DNA of 64,000 nt from contig NZ_FNGD01000010.1 of assembly GCF_900102895.1 (NCBI RefSeq), forward strand, positions 62,001 to 126,000. The letters run 5' to 3'. Below, piece after piece: positions 35,483 through 43,888 of the stretch (position 1 is its first letter; each line of letters opens with the position of its first letter). The translations under genes and the position numbers were made by a program. The DNA is from Arthrobacter sp. ov407 (GTDB lineage Bacteria > Actinomycetota > Actinomycetes > Actinomycetales > Micrococcaceae). The notes under the pieces are model-generated. The model saw only the letters and a list, made by a program, of their open reading frames with translations. It did not search any database and was not told the origin of the DNA.

Positions 35483-36166
35483 CTAGACGGTCAACCCGAC
35501 CACGAGGTTGAGTGTGGCGGCCAGGATGACGGTGCCGAAAACATACGACAACAGGCTGTGCTTGAGGGCCTCGGCCCGCACGCCGTGGTTTTCCAGGGCG
35601 GTATCCGAGACCTGGTAAGTCATTCCCAGGCTCGTGGCGAGGTAGGCGAAATCCGTGTACTGCGGGGGGCCGGCCTGGTTGAAGTTGATCCCGCCAACCG
35701 CCGCCCCCGCATGGGCGTCGGTGCTGTAGTACAGCTCGGCATAACGCAGCGTGAACAGGGTCTGGACCAGCAGCCAGGACAGCGCCACCGAGGACAGCAC
35801 CAAAAGCCCGCCGCCGAAGCGCGCCCAGGTGTCGGAGCTGTGCGAATCGATGATGACGGCGGCCACCGCGACGAGGCTCGCCGTGTTCGTGGCCAGGATC
35901 AGCAGGTCGGTGACGCTGCGGGACGGGTCCTCCGCCGTGGCGTGAGCCATGGTTTGGGTGGGGTCCAGCCGGCCGATCACGAGCCAGACCCAGATCACGT
36001 AGCATGCCGCGGCGCAGGACCAGCCAGCCGCCGGGGCCTCCACCCAGTACCCTGCCAGCCCGGTGACCGTTGCGGCGAGCACCCCGACCAGCATCATGAC
36101 GGCGAAGCGCAGCCGGCTGCGGCGGACCGGTGGGGGCACGGCGGTGGCATCGGTGTTGGTGTCCAT
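35483..36166 (-). CDS. DUF1345 membrane protein
   Basis: 227 residues with about six helices. The signature PPQYTDFAYLATSLGMTYQVSDTAL of the DUF1345 family is present in the C-terminal half. The function of the family is unknown. ATG at 36166 is chosen; an upstream in-frame ATG at 36229 would add a basic stretch not seen in the family. It is convergent with the M18 gene and divergent from the rpsF operon. Confidence 0.85.
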   Translation of the reverse strand: MDTNTDATAVPPPVRRSRLRFAVMMLVGVLAATVTGLAGYWVEAPAAGWSCAAACYVIWVWLVIGRLDPTQTMAHATAEDPSRSVTDLLILATNTASLVAVAAVIIDSHSSDTWARFGGGLLVLSSVALSWLLVQTLFTLRYAELYYSTDAHAGAAVGGINFNQAGPPQYTDFAYLATSLGMTYQVSDTALENHGVRAEALKHSLLSYVFGTVILAATLNLVVGLTV

Positions 36167-36384
36167 TTTCAGATCATGGCACAGTCTCCGTGCCCTTCCC
36201 TGACCGCCAGTCGCGCGGCGGTTTTCCACATGAGCGGCCTGTCCGGTTCCGCCGCCGGCCGGCCGGGGCTAGCGTGGCCCCATCAGGAATCGCAGAAACC
36301 GGTCCGGATGCACTAAGCTATTGAAGTCTGTGCTGCGCCCTGCCTCCGTTCCGGCGGCCGGGCATTGCATGACACCGCAAATGA

Positions 36385-36429
36385 ACCTCCTGTTACGGAA
36401 ATGCCGTAACCGCTTAGCCCAAAGGAGGT
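36385..36429 (+). promoter_or_regulatory. S6:S18-type autoregulatory leader of rpsF
   Basis: The 5' leader can fold so that ACCTCCT (36385-36391) pairs perfectly with the rpsF Shine-Dalgarno AGGAGGT (36423-36429). Directly inside lies a second helix, GTTACGG (36392-36398) / CCGTAAC (36404-36410). The two helices are separated on the 3' side by a 12-nt bulge that begins right after ...AACCG. A conserved CCG beside a bulged hairpin ahead of rpsF is the known mRNA motif bound by the S6:S18 ribosomal protein complex, giving translational feedback. Confidence 0.75.
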
Positions 36430-36439
36430 GGGTTCACAT

Positions 36440-36745
36440 ATGCGTCCTTACGAATTGATGGTAATCATCGACCCCGAGGTCGAAGAGCGTGCCGTTGAGC
36501 CGTCGCTTCAGAAGTTCCTGAACGTCATCACCAACGATGGTGGAACCATCGAAAAGGTTGACATCTGGGGCCGTCGTCGCCTGGCTTACGAAATCCAGAA
36601 GAAGTCCGAAGGTATCTACGCCGTGGTGAACTTCACCTCTGAGCCGGCTACCGCCAAAGAACTTGACCGCCAGCTGAGTCTCAACGAGACCATCATGCGC
36701 ACCAAGATCACCCGCCCCGAAGAGCAGAAAGTTGTTGCTGAGTAA
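36440..36745 (+). CDS. rpsF: 30S ribosomal protein S6
   Basis: 101 residues. [17 protein letters not shown] is the conserved start and [11 protein letters not shown] the core motif. It binds S18 on the 30S platform. AAAGGAGGT lies 11 bases before the ATG and is the strand that the leader hairpin can sequester. It is first in the rpsF-ssb-rpsR-rplI operon. Confidence 0.98.
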   Translation: MRPYELMVIIDPEVEERAVEPSLQKFLNVITNDGGTIEKVDIWGRRRLAYEIQKKSEGIYAVVNFTSEPATAKELDRQLSLNETIMRTKITRPEEQKVVAE

Positions 36746-36800
36746 TTCAGCGGCCAACCTTCAATCTTCATCCCCGCAGGAACGCACAAGGAGGCAGTAG

Positions 36801-37376
36801 ATGGCAGGCGAAACCACTATCACGGTTATCGGTAACCTCACCAATGACCCCGAACTCAGGTTCACACCGTCCGGTTCGGCCGTAGCGAATTTCACCATCG
36901 CTTCTACTCCCCGCACCTTCGACCGGCAGTCCAATGAGTGGAAGGACGGGGAAACCCTGTTCCTCCGCGCGTCGGTCTGGCGCGAAGCAGCCGAAAACGT
37001 CGCCGAATCCCTGACCAAGGGCATGCGCGTGATCGTCTCCGGTCGCCTGAAGAGCCGTTCCTACGAAACAAAAGAAGGCGAGAAGCGCACCGTTATCGAG
37101 CTCGAGGTCGACGAAATCGGCCCGAGCCTGCGCTACGCCAACGCCAAGGTCAACCGCACCCAGCGCTCCGGCGGTCAGGGTGGACAGGGTGGCTTCGGCG
37201 GCGGCAACAGCGGCGGTGGCTTCGGTGGCGGCCAGGGTGCAAGCCAGGGCGGCAACACCGGTGGAACATGGGGCGGCAACCAGCCCGCCGCGCAGGAAGA
37301 CCCGTGGGCCACGCCCGGGGTCAGCAATGCGGGCGGCGGCTGGGGCAACGGCCCGGATTCCGAACCTCCCTTCTAA
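36801..37376 (+). CDS. ssb: Single-stranded DNA-binding protein
   Basis: 191 residues. The OB-fold (1-115) starts [38 protein letters not shown] and [13 protein letters not shown] are classic. A glycine/glutamine-rich flexible linker (about 120-180) contains GGFGGG-type repeats, and the acidic tip ends DSEPPF, which docks replication and repair partners. AAGGAGG precedes the ATG. It coats ssDNA at forks as a tetramer. Confidence 0.98.
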   Translation: MAGETTITVIGNLTNDPELRFTPSGSAVANFTIASTPRTFDRQSNEWKDGETLFLRASVWREAAENVAESLTKGMRVIVSGRLKSRSYETKEGEKRTVIELEVDEIGPSLRYANAKVNRTQRSGGQGGQGGFGGGNSGGGFGGGQGASQGGNTGGTWGGNQPAAQEDPWATPGVSNAGGGWGNGPDSEPPF

Positions 37377-37501
37377 ACAACATCTAAGGTCCGGCAACGA
37401 AAACCGCCTGGACGCCGCAAGGCGGCCGGGTGCAGACCGCGCCGGATCACCACCATCCCGTGGATCAATATCCACGGGCTCCATCGAATAGGAGCTCCAC
37501 G

Positions 37502-37741
37502 ATGGCTAAGGCTGAACTCCGTAAGCCCAAACCAAAGTCCAACCCCTTGAAGGCCGCTGACATCACTGTCATCGACTACAAGGACGTAGCATTGCTGCGC
37601 AAGTTCATCTCCGACCGCGGAAAGATCCGCGCCCGTCGCGTCACTGGCGTCACGGTGCAGGAACAGCGCAAGATCGCCCAGGCAATCAAGAACGCCCGCG
37701 AAGTTGCTCTGCTGCCTTACTCCGGCGCTGGCCGCGGCTAA
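37502..37741 (+). CDS. rpsR: 30S ribosomal protein S18
   Basis: 79 residues. The conserved core [27 protein letters not shown] is intact, and the basic N-terminus [14 protein letters not shown] is short. GAGCTCCACG precedes the ATG and AGGAG lies slightly further up. It has no CxxC zinc site, so this is the zinc-independent form. It is the partner of S6 in the ribosome and in leader binding. Confidence 0.98.
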   Translation: MAKAELRKPKPKSNPLKAADITVIDYKDVALLRKFISDRGKIRARRVTGVTVQEQRKIAQAIKNAREVALLPYSGAGRG

Positions 37742-37758
37742 GGAAGGGATTAACTAAC

Positions 37759-38211
37759 ATGGCAAAGCTCATTCTGACCCACGAAGTAACCGGTCTCGGT
37801 GCTGCTGGCGATGTTGTCGAGGTCAAGGACGGTTACGCACGTAACTACCTGCTGCCCCGCAACTTCGCCCTGACCTGGTCCAAGGGTGGCGAGAAGCAGG
37901 TTGAGTCCATCAAGGCTGCTCGCGTTGCCCGCGAGCACGCTTCCCTGGAAGACGCTCAGAAGCAGGCCGCTGCACTCTCCTCCAAGCCGGTCAAGCTGAT
38001 CGTCAAGGCTGGCGCAACCGGTCGCCTGTTCGGCACCGTCAAGCAGGGCGACGTGGCCGACGCTGTTGAGGCCGCTGGCCTGGGCCGCATCGACAAGCGC
38101 AAGGTTGAACTGCCGGCACACATCAAGTCGACCGGTTCATACCAGGCAAACGTCCGTCTGCACGACGACGTTTCCGCTGTGATCGAACTCGACGTAGTCG
38201 CAGGCAAGTAG
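37759..38211 (+). CDS. rplI: 50S ribosomal protein L9
   Basis: 150 residues. N-terminal domain [32 protein letters not shown] with the family hallmark GYARNYLLP, a long connecting helix, and a C-terminal domain ending in [16 protein letters not shown]. It is last in the operon, 17 bp after rpsR with AAGGGAT upstream, and is followed by a strong terminator. Confidence 0.98.
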   Translation: MAKLILTHEVTGLGAAGDVVEVKDGYARNYLLPRNFALTWSKGGEKQVESIKAARVAREHASLEDAQKQAAALSSKPVKLIVKAGATGRLFGTVKQGDVADAVEAAGLGRIDKRKVELPAHIKSTGSYQANVRLHDDVSAVIELDVVAGK

Positions 38212-38239
38212 CCCTCACCGGCTGCAGTCCTGAACTGCT

Positions 38240-38292
38240 GGAAGGCCCCCGCCTCCGGACCTCTCTGAGGGACCGAAGTCGGGGGCCTTCCG
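38240..38292 (+). terminator. Terminator of the rpsF-ssb-rpsR-rplI operon
   Basis: Inverted repeat GGAAGGCCCCCG (38240-38251) and CGGGGGCCTTCC (38280-38291), with further partial pairing inside. The hairpin lies 28 bp after the L9 stop and is followed by GCTTT. It could act in both directions between L9 and the convergent DUF1801 gene. Confidence 0.8.
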
Positions 38293-38356
38293 CTTTAACC
38301 GCGTAAGCCGGCCAGTAAGACCCTGCGCGGGGTGGGCTGTACTTGGCCGGCTGCAA

Positions 38357-38779
38357 TTAGGCGTGGTGCGGCATCGTGGTGACATGCCGGTAGCCGAGCC
38401 GGACCAGTTCCGCCAGCACGGCCTCGTCGACGTCGTCGAGCTTGTTGACGTACAGGCAGCCGGCACCGAGCTTGTGCTTGCCCAGCTTGACGAGCAGTTC
38501 GGCGGCCTCTGGCCCGTACGTGAGGCCATAGAGTGACAGGCTGGATTTCCGGGGGGAGAATCCGACCGCCGCGGCATCGCCCTCCCGGCCGCTTGCGTAT
38601 TTGTAGTGGTAACGGCCGAACCCCACAATCGTCGGGCCCCACATTTGCGCTGGCTCCCCCGTGATTTCGGACATCAGCGCCAGTAGACGGAACCCGTCGC
38701 CGCGCCGGACCGGATGCTCGACGGCTGCCAGGAACTCCTCCACCGACGCGCCGGTTGCGTGCGTTTTGTTTTCAGCCAT
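38357..38779 (-). CDS. DUF1801 domain protein
   Basis: 140 residues. SVEEFLAAVEHPVRRGDGFRLLALMSEITGEPAQMWGPTIVGFGRYHYKYASG is the DUF1801/YdhG-like fold start; the C-terminal half includes CLYVNKLDDVDEAVLAELV. It is a small soluble protein of unknown function, related to frataxin-like folds. ATG at 38779 is preferred over 38818, which adds a Cys-containing stretch outside the family. Confidence 0.85.
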   Translation of the reverse strand: MAENKTHATGASVEEFLAAVEHPVRRGDGFRLLALMSEITGEPAQMWGPTIVGFGRYHYKYASGREGDAAAVGFSPRKSSLSLYGLTYGPEAAELLVKLGKHKLGAGCLYVNKLDDVDEAVLAELVRLGYRHVTTMPHHA

Positions 38780-38920
38780 GAGGGCAGTTTGGCAGAGCGC
38801 GGCGCTCCTGTCAGGCAAGGCGTGTGTCCGGGAATAAATCCTTGCACCCGCCGCTTTGTAGAGGTAGATGCAAACGCATGTAATGGCGTTGCTGACCTGG
38901 ATTCAACTGAGGAGCATTCC

Positions 38921-39550
38921 GTGGAAACCCGCCGTATCACCGTTATCTCCGCCGGACTCGGCGTCCCCTCGTCGAGCCGCCTGCTGGCGGACCAGCTGGC
39001 GGCCTCGGCCGAACGGCAGCTCGCCGCGGCCGGTTACGCCGTGGACGTCGAGGTCGTGGAGCTGCGGGACCTCGCCGTGGACATCGCCAACAACTTCGTG
39101 ACCGGCTATGCGGCTCCGCGGCTGGCCGGGGTGATCGCCGGCGTCGAGGCCTCTGACGGCTTGATCGCCGTCAGCCCCGTGTTCAGCGCATCCTACAGCG
39201 GGCTTTTCAAGTCCTTCATCGACGTGCTCGACCCCAAGGCGCTGGAAGGCAAGGCGGTCCTGCTCGGGGCCACCGCCGGCACCGACCGGCACCAGATGGT
39301 GCTGGACTTCGCGATGCGGCCGCTCTTCACCTACCTGCGCACCCGGATCGCCGCCACCGCGGTCTTCGCCGGACCGCAGGACTGGGGAAACAACGACGAC
39401 GACGGCGGCTCGCCGCTCTCGGTGCGCGTGGACCGGGCGGCGGGGGAGTTTGTCCGCCTGCTGCAGGACTCAGGGCCGCAGCAGAAGCCGGCAGCGCTGG
39501 AGTCCCTGCCGTTTGAGCAGCTGCTCGCCGGGATCTCAGCCCAGCGGTAG
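38921..39550 (+). CDS. NAD(P)H-dependent FMN reductase
   Basis: 209 residues of the flavodoxin-like NADPH-dependent FMN reductase family (MsuE/CE1759-like). TVISAGLGVPSSSRLLADQ is the FMN phosphate loop, and AVSPVFSASYSGLFKSFIDVLD lines the flavin ring. It reduces free FMN, often for a partner monooxygenase, but none is adjacent. The start is GTG at 38921 with GAGGAG 6 bases upstream; earlier in-frame codons read through the divergent promoter. Confidence 0.88.
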   Translation: METRRITVISAGLGVPSSSRLLADQLAASAERQLAAAGYAVDVEVVELRDLAVDIANNFVTGYAAPRLAGVIAGVEASDGLIAVSPVFSASYSGLFKSFIDVLDPKALEGKAVLLGATAGTDRHQMVLDFAMRPLFTYLRTRIAATAVFAGPQDWGNNDDDGGSPLSVRVDRAAGEFVRLLQDSGPQQKPAALESLPFEQLLAGISAQR

Positions 39551-39596
39551 GGACTGCCGCGCGGAACGGACCGGGCTGGCCCCGGACTTTGTGTGC

Positions 39597-40169
39597 TCAG
39601 TCACCGAGCAGTGCGATGAATTCCCTGGCCTGCTTCATGGAAATATCCGAATGGCGGGTCAGGGCTGTCGCGGCGGCCTCGGTGTCGCCGCTCTTGGCCA
39701 GGGTGCGGATCCGCCCGTAGATCTCATCATTGAGCATGTTGCTGCTCACCTCGCGCGTGACATCACCCTTGCTGGCGATCGCGCGGTAGCGGTATGCGAA
39801 ACGCTGCGGCGCGTCGTCCTCGTCCGGAATGGCCTCCGGCGCGGCCTCCGGGGCGCGGAACGGCTGAGGGTGCGCCGCCAGTGCCGCGACGGCGTCGCGG
39901 GACGCACGCAGGCCCTCGCCTGTGGCCTCGAGGTATACCTTGATGGCGGTCATCGCCTGCCCCTGCGCGATCAGCGCGTATAGCCGCCGGTGCTGGTCCT
40001 GGGTGAGCCTGGCGGCCGCCGCACGCGCCAGCTCCGCCGAATCGGGGCCCGGCTGTGGCATGGGTGCCGGCCTGGAGCGTTCGCCGCGGCGGCTCCAGAC
40101 GCGGACCGCCAGCAACACGCCAGCGGCCACGAGCACCAGGATCAGTACGGGAATGAGCAGGGAATCCAT
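39597..40169 (-). CDS. Membrane-anchored protein with two L7/L12-like motifs
   Basis: 190 residues. One N-terminal helix (residues 4-24), then a soluble part. Residues 62-92 (YALIAQGQAMTAIKVYLEA, then TGEGLRASRDAV) match the helix-turn-helix of the ribosomal L7/L12 C-terminal domain (AIKxxRExTGxGLKxAKxxV). A related but shorter segment, ALTRHSDISMKQAREFIALL, ends the protein. It is therefore probably membrane-tethered with the domain in the cytoplasm. The next gene upstream encodes a relative and the gap is 3 bp. Function unknown; not a ribosomal protein. Confidence 0.7.
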   Translation of the reverse strand: MDSLLIPVLILVLVAAGVLLAVRVWSRRGERSRPAPMPQPGPDSAELARAAAARLTQDQHRRLYALIAQGQAMTAIKVYLEATGEGLRASRDAVAALAAHPQPFRAPEAAPEAIPDEDDAPQRFAYRYRAIASKGDVTREVSSNMLNDEIYGRIRTLAKSGDTEAAATALTRHSDISMKQAREFIALLGD

Positions 40170-40172
40170 GTG

Positions 40173-40640
40173 CTAGAGCCGATCTACGTAATTCTTTGCG
40201 GTCTTGAAGTCCGTGTGGGTCGACTGCCGCAGCAGCCGGGCTGCCTTCGTCTTCTGGCCGTCGCGGGCCAGTGACTGGAGCTGTAGGAGGAGTTGGGGAC
40301 TCAGGTGTCCGACGGCGAGCAGGGCGTCCTCGTGGCCGTGGCGGGTCCGTGAGGGGGCGGAGCCGATCTTGGCCAGCAGCGCGGAGCGGGTGTTGTCGGC
40401 CTGCTGCGACTTCTGCTGGGAGTTCTGGCTGGGGCGTGTGGTCGCTTCAACCCGGGCGCGGGCGGCCTCGGCAGCCTGGACCTGCGCCGCGTAGTGGGCC
40501 AGGGACTTTACCGCCAGTTCCCGCTGGTAGCGCTCGGCGTCGGAGATGCCGAAATTCCGCGGCTTCAGGGCTGCGGTCACCGCCCACAGCACCGCCGTCA
40601 GAATGAGGGCAGGCAACATGACTACCAGTACATCGCCCAT
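40173..40640 (-). CDS. Membrane-anchored protein, paralogue with L7/L12-like tail
   Basis: 155 residues. N-terminal helix at about 5-26, a charged region with Gln/Ser-rich patch QNSQQKSQQ, and a C-terminal domain (SPQLLLQLQSLARDGQKTKAARLLRQSTHTDFKTAKNYVDRL). That domain repeats the L7/L12-like pattern seen in its neighbour (KAARLLRxxTxxxxKxAKxxVxxL). It is first of a tight two-gene unit (3-bp gap to 39597) and divergent from dnaB across a DnaA-box-rich region. Function unknown. Confidence 0.7.
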   Translation of the reverse strand: MGDVLVVMLPALILTAVLWAVTAALKPRNFGISDAERYQRELAVKSLAHYAAQVQAAEAARARVEATTRPSQNSQQKSQQADNTRSALLAKIGSAPSRTRHGHEDALLAVGHLSPQLLLQLQSLARDGQKTKAARLLRQSTHTDFKTAKNYVDRL

Positions 40641-41345
40641 ATTTAGAGCTTATGCCAGATTGCGGTTATCCACAGCATGTTCGCCACCACGCCTACAGTG
40701 CGCCGTGGCCGGCGTCAATTCGGCGCGGTGGCATGAGTCCGATCACAAAATGCGCATATCCGGCGACAAATGTGGCCTCCGGGGCCGCAGTGTATCCCCA
40801 GCCGCAAGGTGCAGGCTGTGGATGAAGCTTGGCGGAAAATGTTTTGTGTCCACAAGATGAATCCAATGTTTCCGCAGGTCAACAACGGATTGCTGGCTTA
40901 ACTTTTCTTCTATCCACAGCTCTACCCACAGACTGTGCACAAGCATCAGGCACTAGTGCACAGGTTATCCACAGGAGGGCGGGGCTGCCGGGTTGGTGCC
41001 TGACCGATCGGCGGATAACGTTGCAGGGTATCGGGCCTGGGAAGCGGAAATCTTGCGGTCGCCGGGTGATGCCAACCAGCACCCCGCCCCGGATCCCGGT
41101 GCCACGCGGCCGCTCCAACGCTGTGGACAACGGCGGTGCGCCGGACCGGCGCGAACTGTCGGAGCTGACTGATACGAATTGAGCGGCCGGCATGTGCCGG
41201 GTTGGCCGCTGGGCATCACGGCAGTTGGGCAGCACGGCACTGGGTACTAAGGCACTGGGTATTAACGCACAGGGCATTACGGCACTGGGCATACGCGCCG
41301 TGGCGAACGGATAGCCGCCACGGCACACAATGAAGGACGGCAGTT
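40641..41345. promoter_or_regulatory. DnaA-box cluster upstream of dnaB
   Basis: 705 bp without a gene. DnaA boxes: TTATCCACA at 40666-40674 and 40965-40973, and TGTGGACAA (TTGTCCACA on minus) at 41122-41130, all exact consensus. One-off matches: 40817-40825, 40846-40854, 40910-40918, 40922-40930 and 40934-40942. Five of the eight sites lie within 128 bp (40846-40973). A 15-bp degenerate tandem repeat (41205-41294) follows and then dnaB. DnaA binding here could regulate dnaB or titrate DnaA; neither is proven. Confidence 0.7.
41205..41294. repeat. Degenerate 15-bp tandem repeat
   Basis: About six units of the form GGCACTGGGTATTAA: 41205-41219, 41220-41235, 41236-41250, 41251-41265, 41266-41280 and 41281-41294. 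The two central units differ at one base. The array ends 51 bp before the dnaB start. Confidence 0.75.
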
Positions 41346-42734
41346 TTGTCAGTTACGCATCTGGACTCAGTCGAGGGTACGCGGGGAGGCGAGGGCAGCC
41401 GCAAGCCCCCGCAGGACATCCCCGCGGAGCAGTCAGTCCTGGGCGGCATGATGCTGTCCAAGGACGCCATCGCCGACGTCGTCGAGATCCTGCGTGGCCA
41501 GGACTTCTACCGTCCGGCGCACGAAACCATCTACGAGGCCATCATCGACCTCTACGGCCGGGGCGAACCCGCGGACGCCGTGACGGTCTCGGACGAGCTG
41601 ACCAAGCGCGGCGAAATCAACAGGATCGGCGGCCCCGCCTACCTGCACGAACTCATCCAGACCGTCCCCACGGCCGCTAACGCCGGTTATTACGCCGAAA
41701 TCGTGGGCGAACGCGCGGTCCTGCGCCGCCTTGTCAACGCCGGCACCAAGATTGTCCAGCTCGGCTACGGGCAGGACGGCGAGGTCGAAGACCTCGTCAA
41801 CCAGGCCCAGGCCGAGGTCTACGCCGTCGCCGAACGCCGGACCGCGGAGGACTATGTGGTCCTCAAGGACGTCATGGAATCCACTGTTGACGAGATCGAG
41901 GCCTCGGGCCACCGCGGCGAGGGCATGGTGGGCGTGCCCACCGGCTTCTATGAGCTCGATGAACTGACCCACGGCCTGCACCCGGGCCAGATGATCGTCA
42001 TCGCCGCCCGCCCGGCCGTCGGCAAGTCCACGTTCGCGCTGGACTTCGCCCGCTCGGCCGCCATCAAGAACAACCTCGCGACCGTCATGTTTTCCCTCGA
42101 AATGGGCCGCAACGAGATCGCCATGCGCCTGCTGTCCGCCGAGGCCACCATCGGTCTCCAGGACCTCCGCAAGGGCACCATCAAGGACGAGCAGTGGTCC
42201 AAGATCGCCACCACCATGGGCCGCATGAACGATGCCCCGCTGTTCATCGATGACAGCCCCAACATGTCGCTGATGGAAATCCGTGCCAAGTGCCGGCGCC
42301 TGAAGCAGCAGCATGACCTCAAGCTGGTGATCCTGGACTACCTGCAGCTCATGAGCTCGGGCAAGAAGGTGGAATCCCGCCAGCAGGAAGTCTCCGAGTT
42401 CTCCCGCGCCCTGAAGCTCCTGGCCAAGGAACTCCAGGTGCCGGTGATCGCGCTGTCGCAGCTGAACCGTGGCTCCGAGCAGCGCCAGGACAAGCGCCCC
42501 ATGGTCTCGGACCTGCGCGAATCCGGCTCCATCGAGCAGGATGCCGACATGGTGATCCTGTTGCACCGCGAGGACGTCTATGACAAGGAGTCCCCGCGCG
42601 CCGGCGAGGCGGACATCCTGATCGCCAAGCACCGTAACGGCCCCACAAAGGACATTGTGGTGGCCTTCCAGGGCCACTACTCGCGGTTTGCCAATATGGC
42701 GGCCGACGCCGGTGGTGGTGGCGGCGGCTTCTAG
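41346..42734 (+). CDS. dnaB: Replicative DNA helicase DnaB
   Basis: 462 residues, intein-free. The N-terminal domain (20-125) contains DIPAEQSVLGGMMLSKDAI. The RecA-type C-terminal motor has Walker A ARPAVGKST near residue 225, Walker B LVILDYLQLM, and the DLRESGSIEQDADMVILLHR motif with the arginine-finger region. It unwinds DNA ahead of the fork as a hexamer. The start is TTG at 41346 with GAAGGA eight bases upstream; the next in-frame candidates lie inside the conserved region. The upstream DnaA boxes suggest coupling to initiation control. Confidence 0.96.
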   Translation: MSVTHLDSVEGTRGGEGSRKPPQDIPAEQSVLGGMMLSKDAIADVVEILRGQDFYRPAHETIYEAIIDLYGRGEPADAVTVSDELTKRGEINRIGGPAYLHELIQTVPTAANAGYYAEIVGERAVLRRLVNAGTKIVQLGYGQDGEVEDLVNQAQAEVYAVAERRTAEDYVVLKDVMESTVDEIEASGHRGEGMVGVPTGFYELDELTHGLHPGQMIVIAARPAVGKSTFALDFARSAAIKNNLATVMFSLEMGRNEIAMRLLSAEATIGLQDLRKGTIKDEQWSKIATTMGRMNDAPLFIDDSPNMSLMEIRAKCRRLKQQHDLKLVILDYLQLMSSGKKVESRQQEVSEFSRALKLLAKELQVPVIALSQLNRGSEQRQDKRPMVSDLRESGSIEQDADMVILLHREDVYDKESPRAGEADILIAKHRNGPTKDIVVAFQGHYSRFANMAADAGGGGGGF

Positions 42735-42740
42735 CCGGCC

Positions 42741-43715
42741 CTAGCCCTCGCCTGCCGCCAGCAGGTGGTTGGGCAGCCGGTTCCCCGGCGCCCGGCCGCG
42801 GATTTCCAGCAGCTCGCGGGCGTGAGCGTGGAGCCGGTTGTCTTCCCCGGAGACCGGCACCCACTGCGGAATCGGGACCGAGGTGCCGGTCTCGTCGCGG
42901 GCTACCATGACCGTCAGGCAGTAGGTGGTGAGGTTCAGCTCGCGCCCCTTGGGGTCCCCGGACCGGACGTGGACGGCGATGTGCATGCCCTTGGTCCCCG
43001 TATAGACCAGCCGGGCCTCCACCTCCACGACGTGGCCGATCAGCAGCGGCCGGTAGAACCGCACGCCGCCGGAGAACACGGCCACGGTGTCCTTCCCGCA
43101 GTACCGGGAGGCGCAGACGTAGGCGGCCTCGTCGATCCACTTCATGACGATGCCGCCATGGACCTTGCCGCCCCAGTTCACGTCCGTGGGCGCCGCCATG
43201 AACCGCAGCACCACGCGCTCTGCCGTGCCGGCATCGGTGTATTCCTGTCCGCTCATGGCCTGGACGATGTCCTCGCGGACCTTGATCCGGGCCAGCGCGT
43301 CGTCCCGCTGTCCGATTTCTTCCGGCGTCAGGGGTTCAAACTGCGGCACCGGGATGGGCTTGCCGTCCGCGCCGACGGCCACGAAGATCACGATGCACTG
43401 GCTGCGCATGGTGGCAGGTCCGCCCTTGGGATCGCCTGAGGACACGACGGTGCGGATATGCATCGAGGAGCGCCCGGTGTACACGATCGTGGCCTCGACC
43501 TCCACCATGTCGCCGCTGTTGACCGGGTCCGCGAAGTGGATGTTCCCCACGTAGGCCGTGACGCAGTAGGACTTTGCCCAGCCGACGGCGGCGGCATAGG
43601 CCGCCTTGTCCACCCACTCGAGCACGGTGCCGGCGTCGACCGAGCCGCTGTGGCCGACATCGGTGGGGGCCGCCAGGAAGCGCAGGGTCACGGAATTGGG
43701 CGCGTTCTCGCTCAT
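42741..43715 (-). CDS. Acyl-CoA thioesterase with two hotdog domains
   Basis: 324 residues. Two tandem 4HBT hotdog domains (about 8-135 and 165-295). Each has the APTDVG or APTDVN segment, then GxxxxWxDxAAY and VEVEAxxVYTGxxSMHI repeats. The tandem arrangement resembles BFIT/ACOT-like cytosolic acyl-CoA thioesterases that hydrolyse acyl-CoA to free acid. The first domain has VDAGTVLEWVD, the second VHGGIVMKWID, so both retain the Asp of the family. The minus-strand start has TAAACT exactly 6 nt upstream (43722-43727), hence probably leaderless. Convergent with dnaB, 6 bp between stops. Confidence 0.88.
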   Translation of the reverse strand: MSENAPNSVTLRFLAAPTDVGHSGSVDAGTVLEWVDKAAYAAAVGWAKSYCVTAYVGNIHFADPVNSGDMVEVEATIVYTGRSSMHIRTVVSSGDPKGGPATMRSQCIVIFVAVGADGKPIPVPQFEPLTPEEIGQRDDALARIKVREDIVQAMSGQEYTDAGTAERVVLRFMAAPTDVNWGGKVHGGIVMKWIDEAAYVCASRYCGKDTVAVFSGGVRFYRPLLIGHVVEVEARLVYTGTKGMHIAVHVRSGDPKGRELNLTTYCLTVMVARDETGTSVPIPQWVPVSGEDNRLHAHARELLEIRGRAPGNRLPNHLLAAGEG

Positions 43716-43807
43716 GCTGCGAGTTTACTGAAAGGGCAGGCAGGAGCCGCTGGCCGGCGACACAATCGCTGTCCGGCACGCCATAACCCCGCCATACCCG
43801 GAGACAA

Positions 43808-43849
43808 GCGACGGCGGGCGGCCACCAGAAGGTGACCGCCCGCCGTCGC
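43808..43849 (-). terminator. Long hairpin after doxX
   Basis: A 19-bp stem GCGACGGCGGGCGGCCACC (43808-43826) / GGTGACCGCCCGCCGTCGC (43831-43849) with one mismatch and an AGAA loop. No T-run follows. It lies 40 bp past the doxX stop (minus strand) and upstream of the thioesterase promoter, so it probably insulates them. Confidence 0.7.
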
Positions 43850-43888
43850 GCGCTATATGTCGTGAGCGCGCTCTATGCCGTCAATGCC

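Noticed and set aside
40641..41345. Considered a chromosomal replication origin because of DnaA boxes
   Set aside because: No adjacent dnaA or dnaN and no strand-switch of gene order here; gene context places oriC left of the window.
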